Source: CAZHJK01 sp964533275
GTDB taxonomy: Bacteria; Bacillota; Clostridia; Eubacteriales; Garciellaceae
Assembly: GCA_964533275.1 (NCBI GenBank)
Contig: CAZHJK010000030.1
Coordinates: forward strand, 1 to 27,701
Direction of reading: 5' to 3'
Length of the DNA: 27,701 nt
A model generated the notes under the pieces. It was not told the origin of the DNA, did not search any database, and worked only from the letters and a program-made list of their open reading frames with translations. Shown piece by piece: positions 7,374-15,253 of the stretch. Every line of letters begins with the position of its first letter. Position 1 is the first letter of the stretch. The position numbers and the translations under genes were made by a program.

Positions 7374-8666
7374 ATGATTAAAACTACGATAGCAAAAATT
7401 TCAGAATTTAAAAACCAAGAGGTGACTATCCAGGGATGGTTATACAATAAAAGATCTAGTGGTAAAATACAATTCTTACAAATCAGAGATGGTTCAGGTT
7501 TTATACAAGGAGTTGTTGTAAAAAAAGAGGTAAAAGAAAATGTTTTTAATATTTGTAAGGAATTAACACAGGAATCATCTATTATAGTAACTGGCCAAGT
7601 AAGGAAAGATGAACGTGCACCAAGTGGCTATGAGTTAACTGTAAATAATGTAGAATTAATAAGTCTTGCAAAAGAATATCCTATATCTTTAAAGGAACAT
7701 GGTCCAGAGTTTTTGATGGATAATAGACATTTATGGTTAAGGTCTAAAAAACAACACGCTATTCTAAAAATCAGAGCAGCCATAAGTAAGTATGCAAGGG
7801 AATTTTTAGATGATAGAGGGTTTACACTTATTGAGTCACCTATAATTACATCCTCTGCACCAGAAGAAACAAGCAGCTTATTTGAGTTTGATTATTTTGA
7901 TACAAAAGCATACTTATCACAAACTGGTCAATTATATGCAGAAGCTGCTGCCATGGCATTTGGAAGTGTTTATACATTTGGACCAACATTTAGAGCAGAA
8001 AAATCTAAAACTAGAAGACATTTAAACGAATTTTGGATGTTAGAACCAGAAATGTGTTTTGTAGATCACGAGGGTAATCTTGACTTACAAGAGGATTTGA
8101 TTGAATATATTATTCAAAATGTAATAAAAAATTGTGCTCTTGAATTAAAAATTCTTGAAAGAGATATAAAGGAATTAGAAAAAGTAAAAGCTCCCTTTCC
8201 TCGATTAACCTATGATGATGCAATTGAATTGTTGAAGAAAAGTGGTGAAGAAATAGAATGGGGAGAAGATTTTGGTGCACCTCATGAGATATATATTTCA
8301 GAGCAATTTAATGGGTTACCAGTTTTTGTTACAAATTATCCAAAAGAATGTAAGGCTTTTTATATGCAACCTGATCCTGAAAAACCAGGTACTGTAAAAT
8401 GTGCTGATCTATTATATCCAGGCTTTGGAGAAATTATCGGTGGAAGCGAAAGAATCAATGACTTAGATATCTTAGTTCAAAGAATTAAAGAAGAAAAACT
8501 ACCAATGGATATCTACGATTGGTATGTCGATCTAAGAAAATATGGTACAGTTCCCCATTCTGGTTTTGGTCTAGGCTTAGAACGAATGACCATTTGTATT
8601 ACAGGAATAGACCACATTAGAGAGTCAATTCCCTTTGCAAGAACATTAAATAGAATAACTCCATAG
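7374..8666 (+). CDS. asnS: Asparagine--tRNA ligase
   Basis: A class IIb aminoacyl-tRNA synthetase. An N-terminal OB fold (residues 16-110) begins with VTIQGWLYNKRSSGKIQFLQ. The catalytic domain carries motif 2 (FGPTFRAEKSKTRRHLNEF) and motif 3 (GFGLGLERMTICITG). The ending IRESIPFARTLNRI is typical of AsnRS. Length (430) fits AsnRS and is too short for the bacterial AspRS with its inserted domain; a non-discriminating archaeal-type AspRS is the main alternative. AGGAGG precedes the ATG. It is the last gene of the run starting at the PHP protein and is followed by a terminator. Confidence 0.92.
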   Translation: MIKTTIAKISEFKNQEVTIQGWLYNKRSSGKIQFLQIRDGSGFIQGVVVKKEVKENVFNICKELTQESSIIVTGQVRKDERAPSGYELTVNNVELISLAKEYPISLKEHGPEFLMDNRHLWLRSKKQHAILKIRAAISKYAREFLDDRGFTLIESPIITSSAPEETSSLFEFDYFDTKAYLSQTGQLYAEAAAMAFGSVYTFGPTFRAEKSKTRRHLNEFWMLEPEMCFVDHEGNLDLQEDLIEYIIQNVIKNCALELKILERDIKELEKVKAPFPRLTYDDAIELLKKSGEEIEWGEDFGAPHEIYISEQFNGLPVFVTNYPKECKAFYMQPDPEKPGTVKCADLLYPGFGEIIGGSERINDLDILVQRIKEEKLPMDIYDWYVDLRKYGTVPHSGFGLGLERMTICITGIDHIRESIPFARTLNRITP

Positions 8667-8671
8667 TATAT

Positions 8672-8703
8672 ATAAACACCCTATTTGTTTAAGGGTGTTT
8701 ATT
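8672..8703 (+). terminator. Rho-independent terminator after asnS
   Basis: ATAAACACCCT pairs with AGGGTGTTTAT around a 9-base loop and is followed by TTTAA. It ends the 3.4-8.7 kb operon. Confidence 0.88.
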
Positions 8704-8741
8704 TTAAAATTTAAAATAAATATGAAAAAGGAATGTATAAA

Positions 8742-9407
8742 GTGTTAAAGATAATGACTTATAATATCCATAGTGGGAAAAACCTACAAGGAAAAAATAC
8801 TTTTTCAAAAATTCTTAATCTTATAGAATTACATTCTCCAGATATTCTAACTATACAAGAAATAAATGAGAATAGAGTAAGAGGATATCAATTAAGTGAA
8901 TTAAGTAATTCGCTAGGATATAACTATCATTTTGGCTCCCATGTTAAAATTAAAGATGGAGAATACGGAATCGGGACTTTTACAGCATTACCAATTATTA
9001 AAAAAAATCATATTTTACTTCCTAGTTTAGGAGAACAAAGAGGTTTATTACAGACTACTCTAAAGATAAACAATAAGTGTTTAGATATATTTAATACACA
9101 TTTAGGATTAAATACTCTTGAAAGGATTAAACAATTCAATATTATAGAAAAAATTATTAAGGAAATAAATAATCAGTTTATAATTTTCGGAGATTTTAAT
9201 ACTACTGTACCTATTTTAGATTCCTCGCTTTTCAAAGATGCAAGTACTTGGAATAATAGTCAAAATAATATACCAACTCTTATAAACAGTAATAAAAAAA
9301 TTGACTATATTCTAGTATCTAAAAAAATTAACACTCTGTTTTACGAAGTCTTATCTGTTTCTTTATCTGATCACTATCCATTAATTGCTGAGATTAAGAT
9401 TCCTTAG
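8742..9407 (+). CDS. Endonuclease/exonuclease/phosphatase (EEP) family hydrolase
   Basis: A 221-residue metal-dependent hydrolase of the EEP fold shared by DNase I, exonuclease III and inositol/sphingomyelin phosphatases. Motifs are MTYNIHSGKN, ILTIQEIN (metal Glu), FNTHLG, IIFGDFNTT (catalytic Asp/Asn) and the terminal LSDHYPLIAEI (catalytic His). There is no signal peptide or membrane segment, so it is probably cytosolic. I chose GTG 8742 because the AAAGGAA at 8727-8733 lies 8 nt before it; the ATG at 8733 overlaps that sequence. Substrate is unknown. It follows a terminator and stands apart from its neighbours. Confidence 0.85.
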   Translation: MLKIMTYNIHSGKNLQGKNTFSKILNLIELHSPDILTIQEINENRVRGYQLSELSNSLGYNYHFGSHVKIKDGEYGIGTFTALPIIKKNHILLPSLGEQRGLLQTTLKINNKCLDIFNTHLGLNTLERIKQFNIIEKIIKEINNQFIIFGDFNTTVPILDSSLFKDASTWNNSQNNIPTLINSNKKIDYILVSKKINTLFYEVLSVSLSDHYPLIAEIKIP

Positions 9408-9514
9408 AATATTTAATTATATGCTTAGAATAAAATTAGTATATAGATAAATAATAATATTGATTAGGTAAATAAAACAAGGGTATTTATTAATTCGATA
9501 AGGAGGAATTTTAT

Positions 9515-9862
9515 ATGGATGATAGACCTATAGACAATCGAGATATAATCGAGAAAAATTTAAAGTATATTAATAAAACTCATAGTGAAATTTATCAAGC
9601 TTACAAAGAATATGGTAAATTAGTACATACTAAGGGAGGACCCTTAGATGAAAAAACAAGATGGCTTATAAAGATTGCAATTTCCACAGCATGTCAATAT
9701 CCTTATGCATTAACAACTCATATAAAAAAGGCATTAGATGCTGGCTGTACCCGTGATGAGATAGAACATGTTATGTTATTAGTTGCCCCTAGTGCTGGAT
9801 TTCCCAAGATGATGGAAGGACTATTATTATTAAGACAAATAGTTGGTGAAGAAAAATTCTAA
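9515..9862 (+). CDS. Carboxymuconolactone decarboxylase-like (AhpD fold) protein lacking the redox Cys pair
   Basis: A 115-residue helical protein of the CMD/AhpD family. Recognisable parts are RWLIKIAISTACQYPYALTTHIKKALDAGCTRDEI and the C-terminal hydrophobic stretch VAPSAGFPKMMEGL. Peroxidase members have C-x-x-C followed three residues later by His. Here the positions corresponding to both Cys hold other residues, and the single nearby Cys is two residues further upstream, while the His is kept. A peroxidase role is therefore unlikely. AAGGAGG precedes the ATG. It stands alone and is followed by a terminator. Function is unknown. Confidence 0.82.
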   Translation: MDDRPIDNRDIIEKNLKYINKTHSEIYQAYKEYGKLVHTKGGPLDEKTRWLIKIAISTACQYPYALTTHIKKALDAGCTRDEIEHVMLLVAPSAGFPKMMEGLLLLRQIVGEEKF

Positions 9863-9872
9863 AAGAAGTATA

Positions 9873-9910
9873 ATAAAAGGTTACATAAATAATATTATGT
9901 AACCTTTTAT
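9873..9910 (+). terminator. Bidirectional-looking terminator after the CMD-like gene
   Basis: ATAAAAGGTTACATA is matched by TATGTAACCTTTTAT across a short AT-rich loop. It could also serve as the end of transcripts from the tRNA-Trp gene on the opposite strand. Confidence 0.82.
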
Positions 9911-10002
9911 CGATTTTAAAAAATATAATTATAAAAATAAAAAAAGTTATTAAGAGATTTTTTTTAACCAATTAAATAACTTTATGATAGAATATTTATA
10001 TT

Positions 10003-10078
10003 TGGCAGGGGTAGAAGGACTTGAACCCTCGGCACGTGGTTTTGGAGACCACTGCTCTACCAACTGAGCTATACCCCT
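10003..10078 (-). tRNA. tRNA-Trp (anticodon CCA)
   Basis: The reverse strand folds as a 76-nt cloverleaf: acceptor AGGGGTA/TACCCCT, D arm starting GCTCAGTTGGTAGAGC, anticodon stem GTGGT/ACCAC with loop CTCCAAA (anticodon complement at 10043-10045), T arm with GGTTCAAGTCC, and an encoded 3' CCA. Confidence 0.97.
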
Positions 10079-10091
10079 ACGGACAAATTAT

Positions 10092-10119
10092 ATTATAGCA
10101 TATCTATATAATAAGTCAA
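10092..10119 (-). promoter_or_regulatory. Promoter of tRNA-Trp
   Basis: On the reverse strand TTGACT (10114-10119) is followed after 16 nt by TATAAT (10092-10097) preceded by TGC, an extended -10. The start would be only a few bases before the mature tRNA. Confidence 0.75.
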
Positions 10120-10244
10120 TGTTTTAAATAATTATTTTAGTTTTTTTAATAAACTTTTTTAAATAACATAATTTACTATAGTCGTTCTTTTCCATATATT
10201 TTGTTATACTATAAATAATATAATATTAACATAGAGGTGATAAA

Positions 10245-11063
10245 ATGAACAAGACAATTGGTTTTATAGGAGTAGGTAATATGGGAAGTGCTATTATCCA
10301 AGGATTGATACAATCGAATATAGCAGATAAAAATAATATTTTTGCATATGATTTCGATTTTCAAAACTTAAAAGAAAAAGCATTAAAATTGGGCTTTAAC
10401 TCTGCAAAAGATAATAGAGAGATAATAGAAAAATCTGATATTGTATTTTTAGCAGTTAAACCACAGGGTATTAATACGATTTTGGATGAAATAAGTAGTT
10501 ATGCTAAGCCTGAGCAAATTTTTATATCAATGGCAGCAGGAATTTCTATTCAATTTATAAAGTCATTTTTTAAATTTGACGCTAAAATAATTAGAATAAT
10601 GCCAAATACACCCGCTTTAATTGGAGAAGGAATGACAGGTATATCAAGTATAACTCCTGTTACGAATGAAGATGTTCAAATTGCTAAAGAATTATTAAGT
10701 AGTTTTAGTTTGGTTGAGGAAGTAAATGAAGATCTATTGGATGCAGTTACTGCAATAAGCGGAAGTAGTCCAGCATATGTAGATTTATTTATAGAATCCC
10801 TAGCAGATGGCGGTGTACTATTAGGTCTTCCAAGGGATAAATCCTACATTTTTGCAGCACAAGCAGTTATTGGCGCTGCTAAGATGATTTTAGAAACTGG
10901 CAAACATCCTGCTTCCTTGAAGGATATAGTATGTTCTCCAGCCGGTACTACAATTGCTGCAGTTCATCAATTAGAAAAACATGGCTTTAGAAATGCAGTT
11001 ATAGAAGCAATGATTGCAGCTGAAAAAAGGTCAAAAGAAATGAATAAGTTAACTGAAAAATAA
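10245..11063 (+). CDS. proC: Pyrroline-5-carboxylate reductase
   Basis: ProC reduces pyrroline-5-carboxylate to proline with NAD(P)H. The Rossmann motif GFIGVGNMGSA lies at residues 6-16. IIRIMPNTPALIGEGMTG and the C-terminal signature with SGSSPAYVDLFIESLADGG and the helix PAGTTIAAVHQLEKHGFR are all present. Length (272) is normal. AGAGGTG lies upstream of the ATG. No proA or proB is adjacent; the gene is flanked by tRNA-Trp on the other strand and by two terminators downstream. Confidence 0.96.
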   Translation: MNKTIGFIGVGNMGSAIIQGLIQSNIADKNNIFAYDFDFQNLKEKALKLGFNSAKDNREIIEKSDIVFLAVKPQGINTILDEISSYAKPEQIFISMAAGISIQFIKSFFKFDAKIIRIMPNTPALIGEGMTGISSITPVTNEDVQIAKELLSSFSLVEEVNEDLLDAVTAISGSSPAYVDLFIESLADGGVLLGLPRDKSYIFAAQAVIGAAKMILETGKHPASLKDIVCSPAGTTIAAVHQLEKHGFRNAVIEAMIAAEKRSKEMNKLTEK

Positions 11064-11076
11064 AAATTGGACTTTC

Positions 11077-11112
11077 ATCCTATTTTTATTTTATATAAAA
11101 ATAGGATTTTTT
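11077..11112 (+). terminator. Terminator after proC
   Basis: ATCCTATTTTTA pairs with TAAAAATAGGAT and the right arm continues into a T-run. Confidence 0.8.
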
Positions 11113-11140
11113 AAAACCGCATAGTAGAATAGAAATAATC

Positions 11141-11180
11141 AATAAATAGGCTTTAATATCCGTTTTAAGCCTATTTATTT
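11141..11180 (+). terminator. Second terminator-like hairpin after proC
   Basis: AATAAATAGGCTT pairs exactly with AAGCCTATTTATT around a 13-base loop, followed by TTTAAT. It may back up the first terminator or stop reverse transcripts. The rest of 11181-11339 is AT-rich with no gene I can support. Confidence 0.65.
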
Positions 11181-11339
11181 TAATATTCGATTAATTTCAT
11201 TAATTAGTACATAAAATTGCTTATATTTAAGAATAATCCATTTAAATATCTGTTATCGCAAAAAATACTAATAAATAATAAATATTAGAAATTTATTAAG
11301 AAAAAAAGGGTTTTCAAATAAAATATAGAATATATAATA

Positions 11340-11361
11340 GCGTGAAATAAACATTTCGCGC
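11340..11361 (+). repeat. GC-capped hairpin ahead of the first recombinase gene
   Basis: GCGTGAAAT pairs with ATTTCGCGC (one T-G pair) around AAAC, in a region otherwise almost free of G and C. No T-run follows. A TATAAT lies at 11333-11338, immediately before it, so it overlaps the expected transcription start and could be an operator or a 5' stabilising hairpin. It has no resemblance to a dif site. Confidence 0.45.
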
Positions 11362-11396
11362 AATTATCAAAATAATTATGGATAGAAGGTATGAAA

Positions 11397-12371
11397 ATGA
11401 ATATTCAAATTCCACATTTATTAGAAGATTATTTAAACTATATGGAAACCATTAGAGGAAAATCTCCAAATACTATTAAAGCCTATAAATATGATTTAGT
11501 GCTTTTATTTAGGTTTTTAAAAATCCGGTTTAATATGGTTCAAATAAATGCTACTTTTGAAGAAATTAAAATCAATGATATTAATAATGATTTTATAGAA
11601 AAAATAACTCTAAATGATCTTTATGCGTTTCTTTCATTTCTGGCTAAACAACGGAGTAATAGCCAATATGCCAGGGCTAGAAAAGTAGCTTGTATTAAAT
11701 CCTTTTTTAATTACTTGGATACTAAGATAAAGATTTTAGATAATAATCCAGCAAATGAATTAGAACGACCAAAAATATACTCTAGACATCCAGTACACTT
11801 ACAATTAAGCGAGGCGCAAAAACTAATTAATTCTATAGAAGGTATCCACAAAGAAAGAGATCGTGCAATAATTATCCTTTTTTTAAATTGTGGATTAAGA
11901 CTATCAGAACTAACTAATATAAAAATAGATGATATACAGGGAGACACACTAAGAGTTATTGGAAAAGGAAATAAAGAAAGAACAGTCTATCTAAATAATG
12001 CCTGTTTAAGAGCAATTAAAAATTATATGAGGGTAAGACCTAATGAAGGAATAAAAGATCCCTTAGCGCTATTTATAAGCCAGCAGAAGCAACAAATTAG
12101 TCAAAGAACAGTACAACACCTTGTAAAAACACAAATAGAAAAGGCAGGACTAGATAGTGGGAAATTTTCAGTACATAAACTTAGGCATACAGCAGCAACT
12201 TTAATGTATAAATATGGACATGTAGATATTCGAGCGTTACAACAAATTTTAGGTCATGAAAATATATCTACTACACAAATATATACGCATATAGATGATG
12301 AGCAATTAAGAAGTGCTTCTCAAAAAAATCCTTTAGCAGAATATGAACATGCAAAAGAAGAAATTAAATAG
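11397..12371 (+). CDS. XerC/XerD-type tyrosine recombinase
   Basis: A tyrosine recombinase of about 324 residues with an N-terminal SAM-like core-binding domain (NYMETIRGKSPNTIKAYKYD) and a C-terminal catalytic domain. The catalytic set is complete: Arg in CGLRLSEL (168), Lys in GKGNKERT (190), His-x-x-Arg in VHKLRHTAA (260, 263), His in LGHENISTTQ (287) and nucleophile Tyr in IYTH (296). I chose ATG 11397 because GAAGG at 11385-11389 is 7 nt upstream; ATG 11391 is only one base from it. A chromosome-dimer-resolution role is plausible, but an insert of about 25 residues in the N-terminal domain and the neighbouring second recombinase leave the role open. Confidence 0.88.
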   Translation: MNIQIPHLLEDYLNYMETIRGKSPNTIKAYKYDLVLLFRFLKIRFNMVQINATFEEIKINDINNDFIEKITLNDLYAFLSFLAKQRSNSQYARARKVACIKSFFNYLDTKIKILDNNPANELERPKIYSRHPVHLQLSEAQKLINSIEGIHKERDRAIIILFLNCGLRLSELTNIKIDDIQGDTLRVIGKGNKERTVYLNNACLRAIKNYMRVRPNEGIKDPLALFISQQKQQISQRTVQHLVKTQIEKAGLDSGKFSVHKLRHTAATLMYKYGHVDIRALQQILGHENISTTQIYTHIDDEQLRSASQKNPLAEYEHAKEEIK

Positions 12372-12439
12372 AGAAGGGATAAAACAATTCTAAAAATCTA
12401 AATTATACTTTCCGTTAAAGACAAGTTTAATGTATAGTA

Positions 12440-12468
12440 TTGCTTTTTTCAGTATGTTATGGTATTAT
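12440..12468 (+). promoter_or_regulatory. Sigma-A-type promoter of the second recombinase gene
   Basis: TTGCTT (12440-12445), a 17-nt gap and TATTAT (12463-12468), ending 37 nt before the ATG. This suggests the two recombinase genes are at least partly independent. Confidence 0.5.
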
Positions 12469-12505
12469 TCACCTATACTTTTATCATTAAAGGCGGTGTT
12501 TTACT

Positions 12506-13585
12506 ATGAGTAATTATTTAGAAAATGATTATTATGAAAAATTAGAAAGTTCATTACAGCTAAAATTAAGAAAATTAATAAAAGAACTACCTTATCATTG
12601 TGAATTGTTTTTTAGAGGCATAGAAACTACTACTTCTATAAAAACTCGAATTGCCTATGCCTTTGATCTTAGAATTTTTTTCTACTTCCTAACAAATGAA
12701 ATAGATTATTTTTCGAATTACTCCCCTATTGACTTTTCTACTGATGTACTTGAAAAAATTACATCTTTACATATAGAAAAATATTTAGAGTATCTTTCTA
12801 TTTATTCTTTACCTCATTATGATGATCCATCTATTATAGTCCCCTATTCTAACAATAATAAGGGAAAAGCAAGAAAACTATCAACCCTTAGATCCTTTTT
12901 TAAATATCTATTTAAAAAAGGAATAATAAAAACAAATCCTGCCCTATTAGTAGATATGCCTAAAATCAATGAAAAGCCTATAACTAGATTAGAAGTTGAC
13001 GAAGTTGTAAATTTACTTGATTTAGTTGAAAATGGTGATAACCTTACCAAAACTGAACAAAGATATCATAAATATACTAAAAATCGTGACCTTGCTTTAC
13101 TTGTATTATTATTGGGAACTGGAATTCGTGTTAGTGAATGTGTAGGTCTAAATATTTCTGATTTTGACTTTTCTATAGATGGGTTTAAAATAACTAGAAA
13201 AGGAGGGAATCAAGTTATATTATATTTTAGCAATGAAGTAGCTGAAATATTACAAAACTATCTCTATGACAGGAATTCTATAACCCCCAAGGCTGGTCAT
13301 GAGGATGCACTTTTTCTATCCTTGCAAAATAAAAGATTAAGTATCAGCTCTATACAAAAAATAGTAAAGAAATATACTAAAAAAATTACACCATTGAAAA
13401 AAATATCACCACATAAGCTTAGGAGTACATATGGAACAAATTTATATAGAGAAACTGGAGACATATATATAGTTGCAGATGTATTAGGCCACAAGGATGT
13501 AAATACAACAAAAAAACACTATGCTGCAATAAGTGATGATCAAAGAAGAAAAGCTGCACAAATTGTAAAATTAAGAGACGAATAA
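12506..13585 (+). CDS. Second tyrosine recombinase (XerC/D-like, phage-integrase family)
   Basis: A 359-residue tyrosine recombinase with a complete active site: Arg208 (GTGIRVSECVGL), Lys232 (TRKGGNQ), His303-x-x-Arg306 (SPHKLRSTYG), His329 (LGHKDVNTT) and Tyr339 (KKHYA). The N-terminal SAM-like domain contains RGIETTTSIKTRIAYAFDLRIFFYFL. It diverges strongly from the recombinase just upstream outside the catalytic residues, so the pair is not a recent duplication. AAAGGCGGTG lies before the ATG, and a terminator follows directly. No att repeats or phage genes are nearby, so a housekeeping recombinase of sporulating clostridia seems more likely than an integrase. Confidence 0.88.
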   Translation: MSNYLENDYYEKLESSLQLKLRKLIKELPYHCELFFRGIETTTSIKTRIAYAFDLRIFFYFLTNEIDYFSNYSPIDFSTDVLEKITSLHIEKYLEYLSIYSLPHYDDPSIIVPYSNNNKGKARKLSTLRSFFKYLFKKGIIKTNPALLVDMPKINEKPITRLEVDEVVNLLDLVENGDNLTKTEQRYHKYTKNRDLALLVLLLGTGIRVSECVGLNISDFDFSIDGFKITRKGGNQVILYFSNEVAEILQNYLYDRNSITPKAGHEDALFLSLQNKRLSISSIQKIVKKYTKKITPLKKISPHKLRSTYGTNLYRETGDIYIVADVLGHKDVNTTKKHYAAISDDQRRKAAQIVKLRDE

Positions 13586-13606
13586 TAATTATAACAAAAT
13601 AATTTT

Positions 13607-13633
13607 TAGGAGGTCTATTGACCTCCTATTTTA
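13607..13633 (+). terminator. Terminator after the second recombinase
   Basis: TAGGAGGTC pairs with GACCTCCTA around TATT, followed by TTTTAT. A frame extending the next gene backwards runs through this hairpin and is not credible. Confidence 0.88.
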
Positions 13634-13734
13634 TATACAATGATATTTATTCATGTATAGTTCTAAGATCTCTTCCATATAATACATCTAATGTTTTAGT
13701 GTTGTTAAATTATTATAGAAGGAGTGTTATCATA

Positions 13735-14454
13735 ATGGATGTCGTATTAAATCCTGCCCTTAGAGCTGCTATAATTTACATAATCCTTTTAATTTTATCA
13801 AGAATAATGGGAAGAAAAATGATCTCGCAAATGACTTTTTTTGACTTTGTCGTTGGCATAACCATTGGATCTGTAGCTGCCAACTCATCCTTGGGACCCT
13901 ATAACTCAAGCCTAGCAGCTGGTATTACTGTACTAGTTGTATTGACAGCCTTGGTTATTTTAATAGGCTACATTCATATCAAAAGTTTTAGTTTCAGAAA
14001 ACTAGTGGATTCTGAGCCTGTTGTCGTAATAGAAAGAGGTCAAATAGTAGATAAAAATTTAAAACGCGAACGTTTTTCTATTTTAGAATTAACTGCTCTA
14101 TTGAGACAAAAAAATATCTTTAATATAGCTGATGTTGAATTTGCTATTTTAGAGCATGATGGCAAGTTATCAGTTCTACCAAAATCCCAGAAGCGCCCTC
14201 TCAAGGCATCGGACATGAACATCACTACTCCCTATCAAGGATTAACGAAGGATGTGGTTCTTGATGGTATAATCATGAAGGAGAACCTAGAAGATGCTAA
14301 ATTATCTAAGGAATGGTTAATGAGCCAGCTTAAATTGTATGGAATAGAGAATGTAAAAGATGTGTTTTATGCTGGAATAGATTCATCCCAAAACCTCTAT
14401 GTTTCTAAAAGAAATATTCAGCAAGAGAAGGATGGGAAATATGGTATTGAGTGA
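13735..14454 (+). CDS. DUF421 (YetF-type) membrane protein
   Basis: A 239-residue protein of the YetF/YkjA family. It has three N-terminal hydrophobic helices (about residues 8-25, 38-52 and 58-80), including LSRIMGRKMISQMTFFDFVVGITIGSVAAN, followed by a cytoplasmic domain with VVVIERGQIVDKNLKRERFSILEL-like sequence. Bacillus relatives are associated with the spore or cell envelope, but the biochemical role is unknown. The start is ATG 13735 with AAGGAGTG 8-9 nt upstream. It faces the ModE-like gene across 16 nt, so transcripts converge. Confidence 0.88.
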   Translation: MDVVLNPALRAAIIYIILLILSRIMGRKMISQMTFFDFVVGITIGSVAANSSLGPYNSSLAAGITVLVVLTALVILIGYIHIKSFSFRKLVDSEPVVVIERGQIVDKNLKRERFSILELTALLRQKNIFNIADVEFAILEHDGKLSVLPKSQKRPLKASDMNITTPYQGLTKDVVLDGIIMKENLEDAKLSKEWLMSQLKLYGIENVKDVFYAGIDSSQNLYVSKRNIQQEKDGKYGIE

Positions 14455-14470
14455 TGATTTTTTTAAAATC

Positions 14471-14803
14471 TTAAAGTAGTTTTTTTTGTAAATTTTGAAC
14501 ATATAACTCCACTTCGTTTTTAATTTCAAAATACTTATCTAACAAATCTCTAGCTGTTGGAGTTAATGTGGAGCCTCCACCCTTTGCCCCTCCTATTTGC
14601 TTTTCTAGTAATTTTATACCTAATTGCTTTTCTATATTAGATATAATCCCCCATGCTTTACTATAGGACATATTCATAGAAGCTGCTGCTTGTCTTAATG
14701 ACCCATACTCATCTACTTTTATCAATAACTCCTCTGGACCTTCTCCAAATATCTTTTCATTATTATTTTCAGTAACAAGCCATAACTTAATTGCTAATTT
14801 CAT
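14471..14803 (-). CDS. Single-domain ModE-like winged-helix regulator
   Basis: A 110-residue protein consisting only of the ModE/LysR-type DNA-binding domain: ELLIKVDEYGSLRQAAASMNMSYSKAWGIISNIEKQLG, then the glycine-rich wing GGAKGGGSTLTPTARDLL and a C-terminal helix. Full-length ModE has extra molybdate-binding domains that are absent here. Stand-alone forms are common near molybdate transport or Mo-cofactor genes in anaerobes, but none are in this window, so the effector is uncertain. The gene lies downstream of the yneA-like gene on the same strand, but a terminator lies between them. Confidence 0.85.
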   Translation of the reverse strand: MKLAIKLWLVTENNNEKIFGEGPEELLIKVDEYGSLRQAAASMNMSYSKAWGIISNIEKQLGIKLLEKQIGGAKGGGSTLTPTARDLLDKYFEIKNEVELYVQNLQKKLL

Positions 14804-14844
14804 CTTAGCACCTACCTATTAATATTATTATTTAAATTTTACAT

Positions 14845-14871
14845 TTAAAAAAAGAGAATAGCAAGCTATTC
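14845..14871 (-). terminator. Terminator of the yneA-like gene
   Basis: On the reverse strand GAATAGC-TT-GCTATTC is followed by CTC and seven T residues. It overlaps the last codons and stop of the gene at 14866. Confidence 0.8.
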
Positions 14872-15174
14872 CCTAATAGGTATAATTAATTGTTGTCCAG
14901 GGTATATATTTGATGTTTGTAATTTATTTATCTTTTTAATATGATAAATCTCGTCCCTGATATCATAATTCATATTTGTATATTTGCTTACAATATCCCA
15001 TAAAGTATCACCCTTACTAACAACTACAATTTTAAGATTTGAATTTTCATATCCTTCTACTCTATGCGTAAAAATAGAATTAAAAGTTAAAATACTAAAT
15101 AGAAATATAATAGTTAAAAAAACACTAAATTTTAATTTATTCTTTATGTATATCCTTTTCTCTCTCCTATACAA
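14866..15174 (-). CDS. yneA: LysM-domain membrane protein, YneA-like SOS cell-division suppressor
   Basis: A 102-residue protein with a basic N-terminus, one hydrophobic helix (about residues 15-33, FSVFLTIIFLFSILTF) and a C-terminal LysM domain (VVSKGDTLWDIVSKY through IYPGQQLIIPI). This is the architecture of B. subtilis YneA, which delays division during the SOS response from outside the membrane. It also has the YneA position, divergent from lexA. Its promoter is overlaid by LexA boxes (15195-15237). The start is TTG 15174, 6 nt after AAGGAGGG; no in-frame ATG fits. Function is inferred from architecture plus context; sequence identity to YneA is low in this family. Confidence 0.85.
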   Translation of the reverse strand: MYRREKRIYIKNKLKFSVFLTIIFLFSILTFNSIFTHRVEGYENSNLKIVVVSKGDTLWDIVSKYTNMNYDIRDEIYHIKKINKLQTSNIYPGQQLIIPIRE

Positions 15175-15194
15175 TTATATCCCTCCTTAATTTC

Positions 15195-15237
15195 AAGAAC
15201 AGGTGTTCTATATTTATTATATAGAACACCTGTTCTT
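15195..15237. promoter_or_regulatory. Double LexA operator in a perfect inverted repeat
   Basis: Two LexA boxes of the Gram-positive GAAC-N4-GTTC type, GAACAGGTGTTC (15197-15208) and GAACACCTGTTC (15224-15235), are each palindromic. They are mirror copies within 19-nt arms (AAGAACAGGTGTTCTATAT and its exact complement) separated by five bases. The centres are 27 bp apart. Confidence 0.93.
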
Positions 15238-15244
15238 AAGTCAA
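15216..15244 (-). promoter_or_regulatory. Promoter of the yneA-like gene, under LexA
   Basis: Reverse-strand TTGACT (15239-15244), 17 nt and TATAAT (15216-15221). One LexA box fills the spacer and the other lies just downstream of the -10, so bound LexA would block the polymerase fully. Confidence 0.88.
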
Positions 15245-15253
15245 TACTAAAAC

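Noticed and set aside
11340..11361. dif-like recombination site next to the xer genes
   Set aside because: The hairpin has no 11-bp arm pattern of dif; it is a short stem with a four-base loop.
11391..13585. Integrated element or prophage marked by the two recombinases
   Set aside because: No flanking direct repeats, no phage or transposition genes, and both sides are ordinary housekeeping genes with similar base composition.
13618..13734. N-terminal extension of the DUF421 protein
   Set aside because: It would begin inside the preceding terminator; ATG 13735 has a good ribosome binding site and matches the family start.
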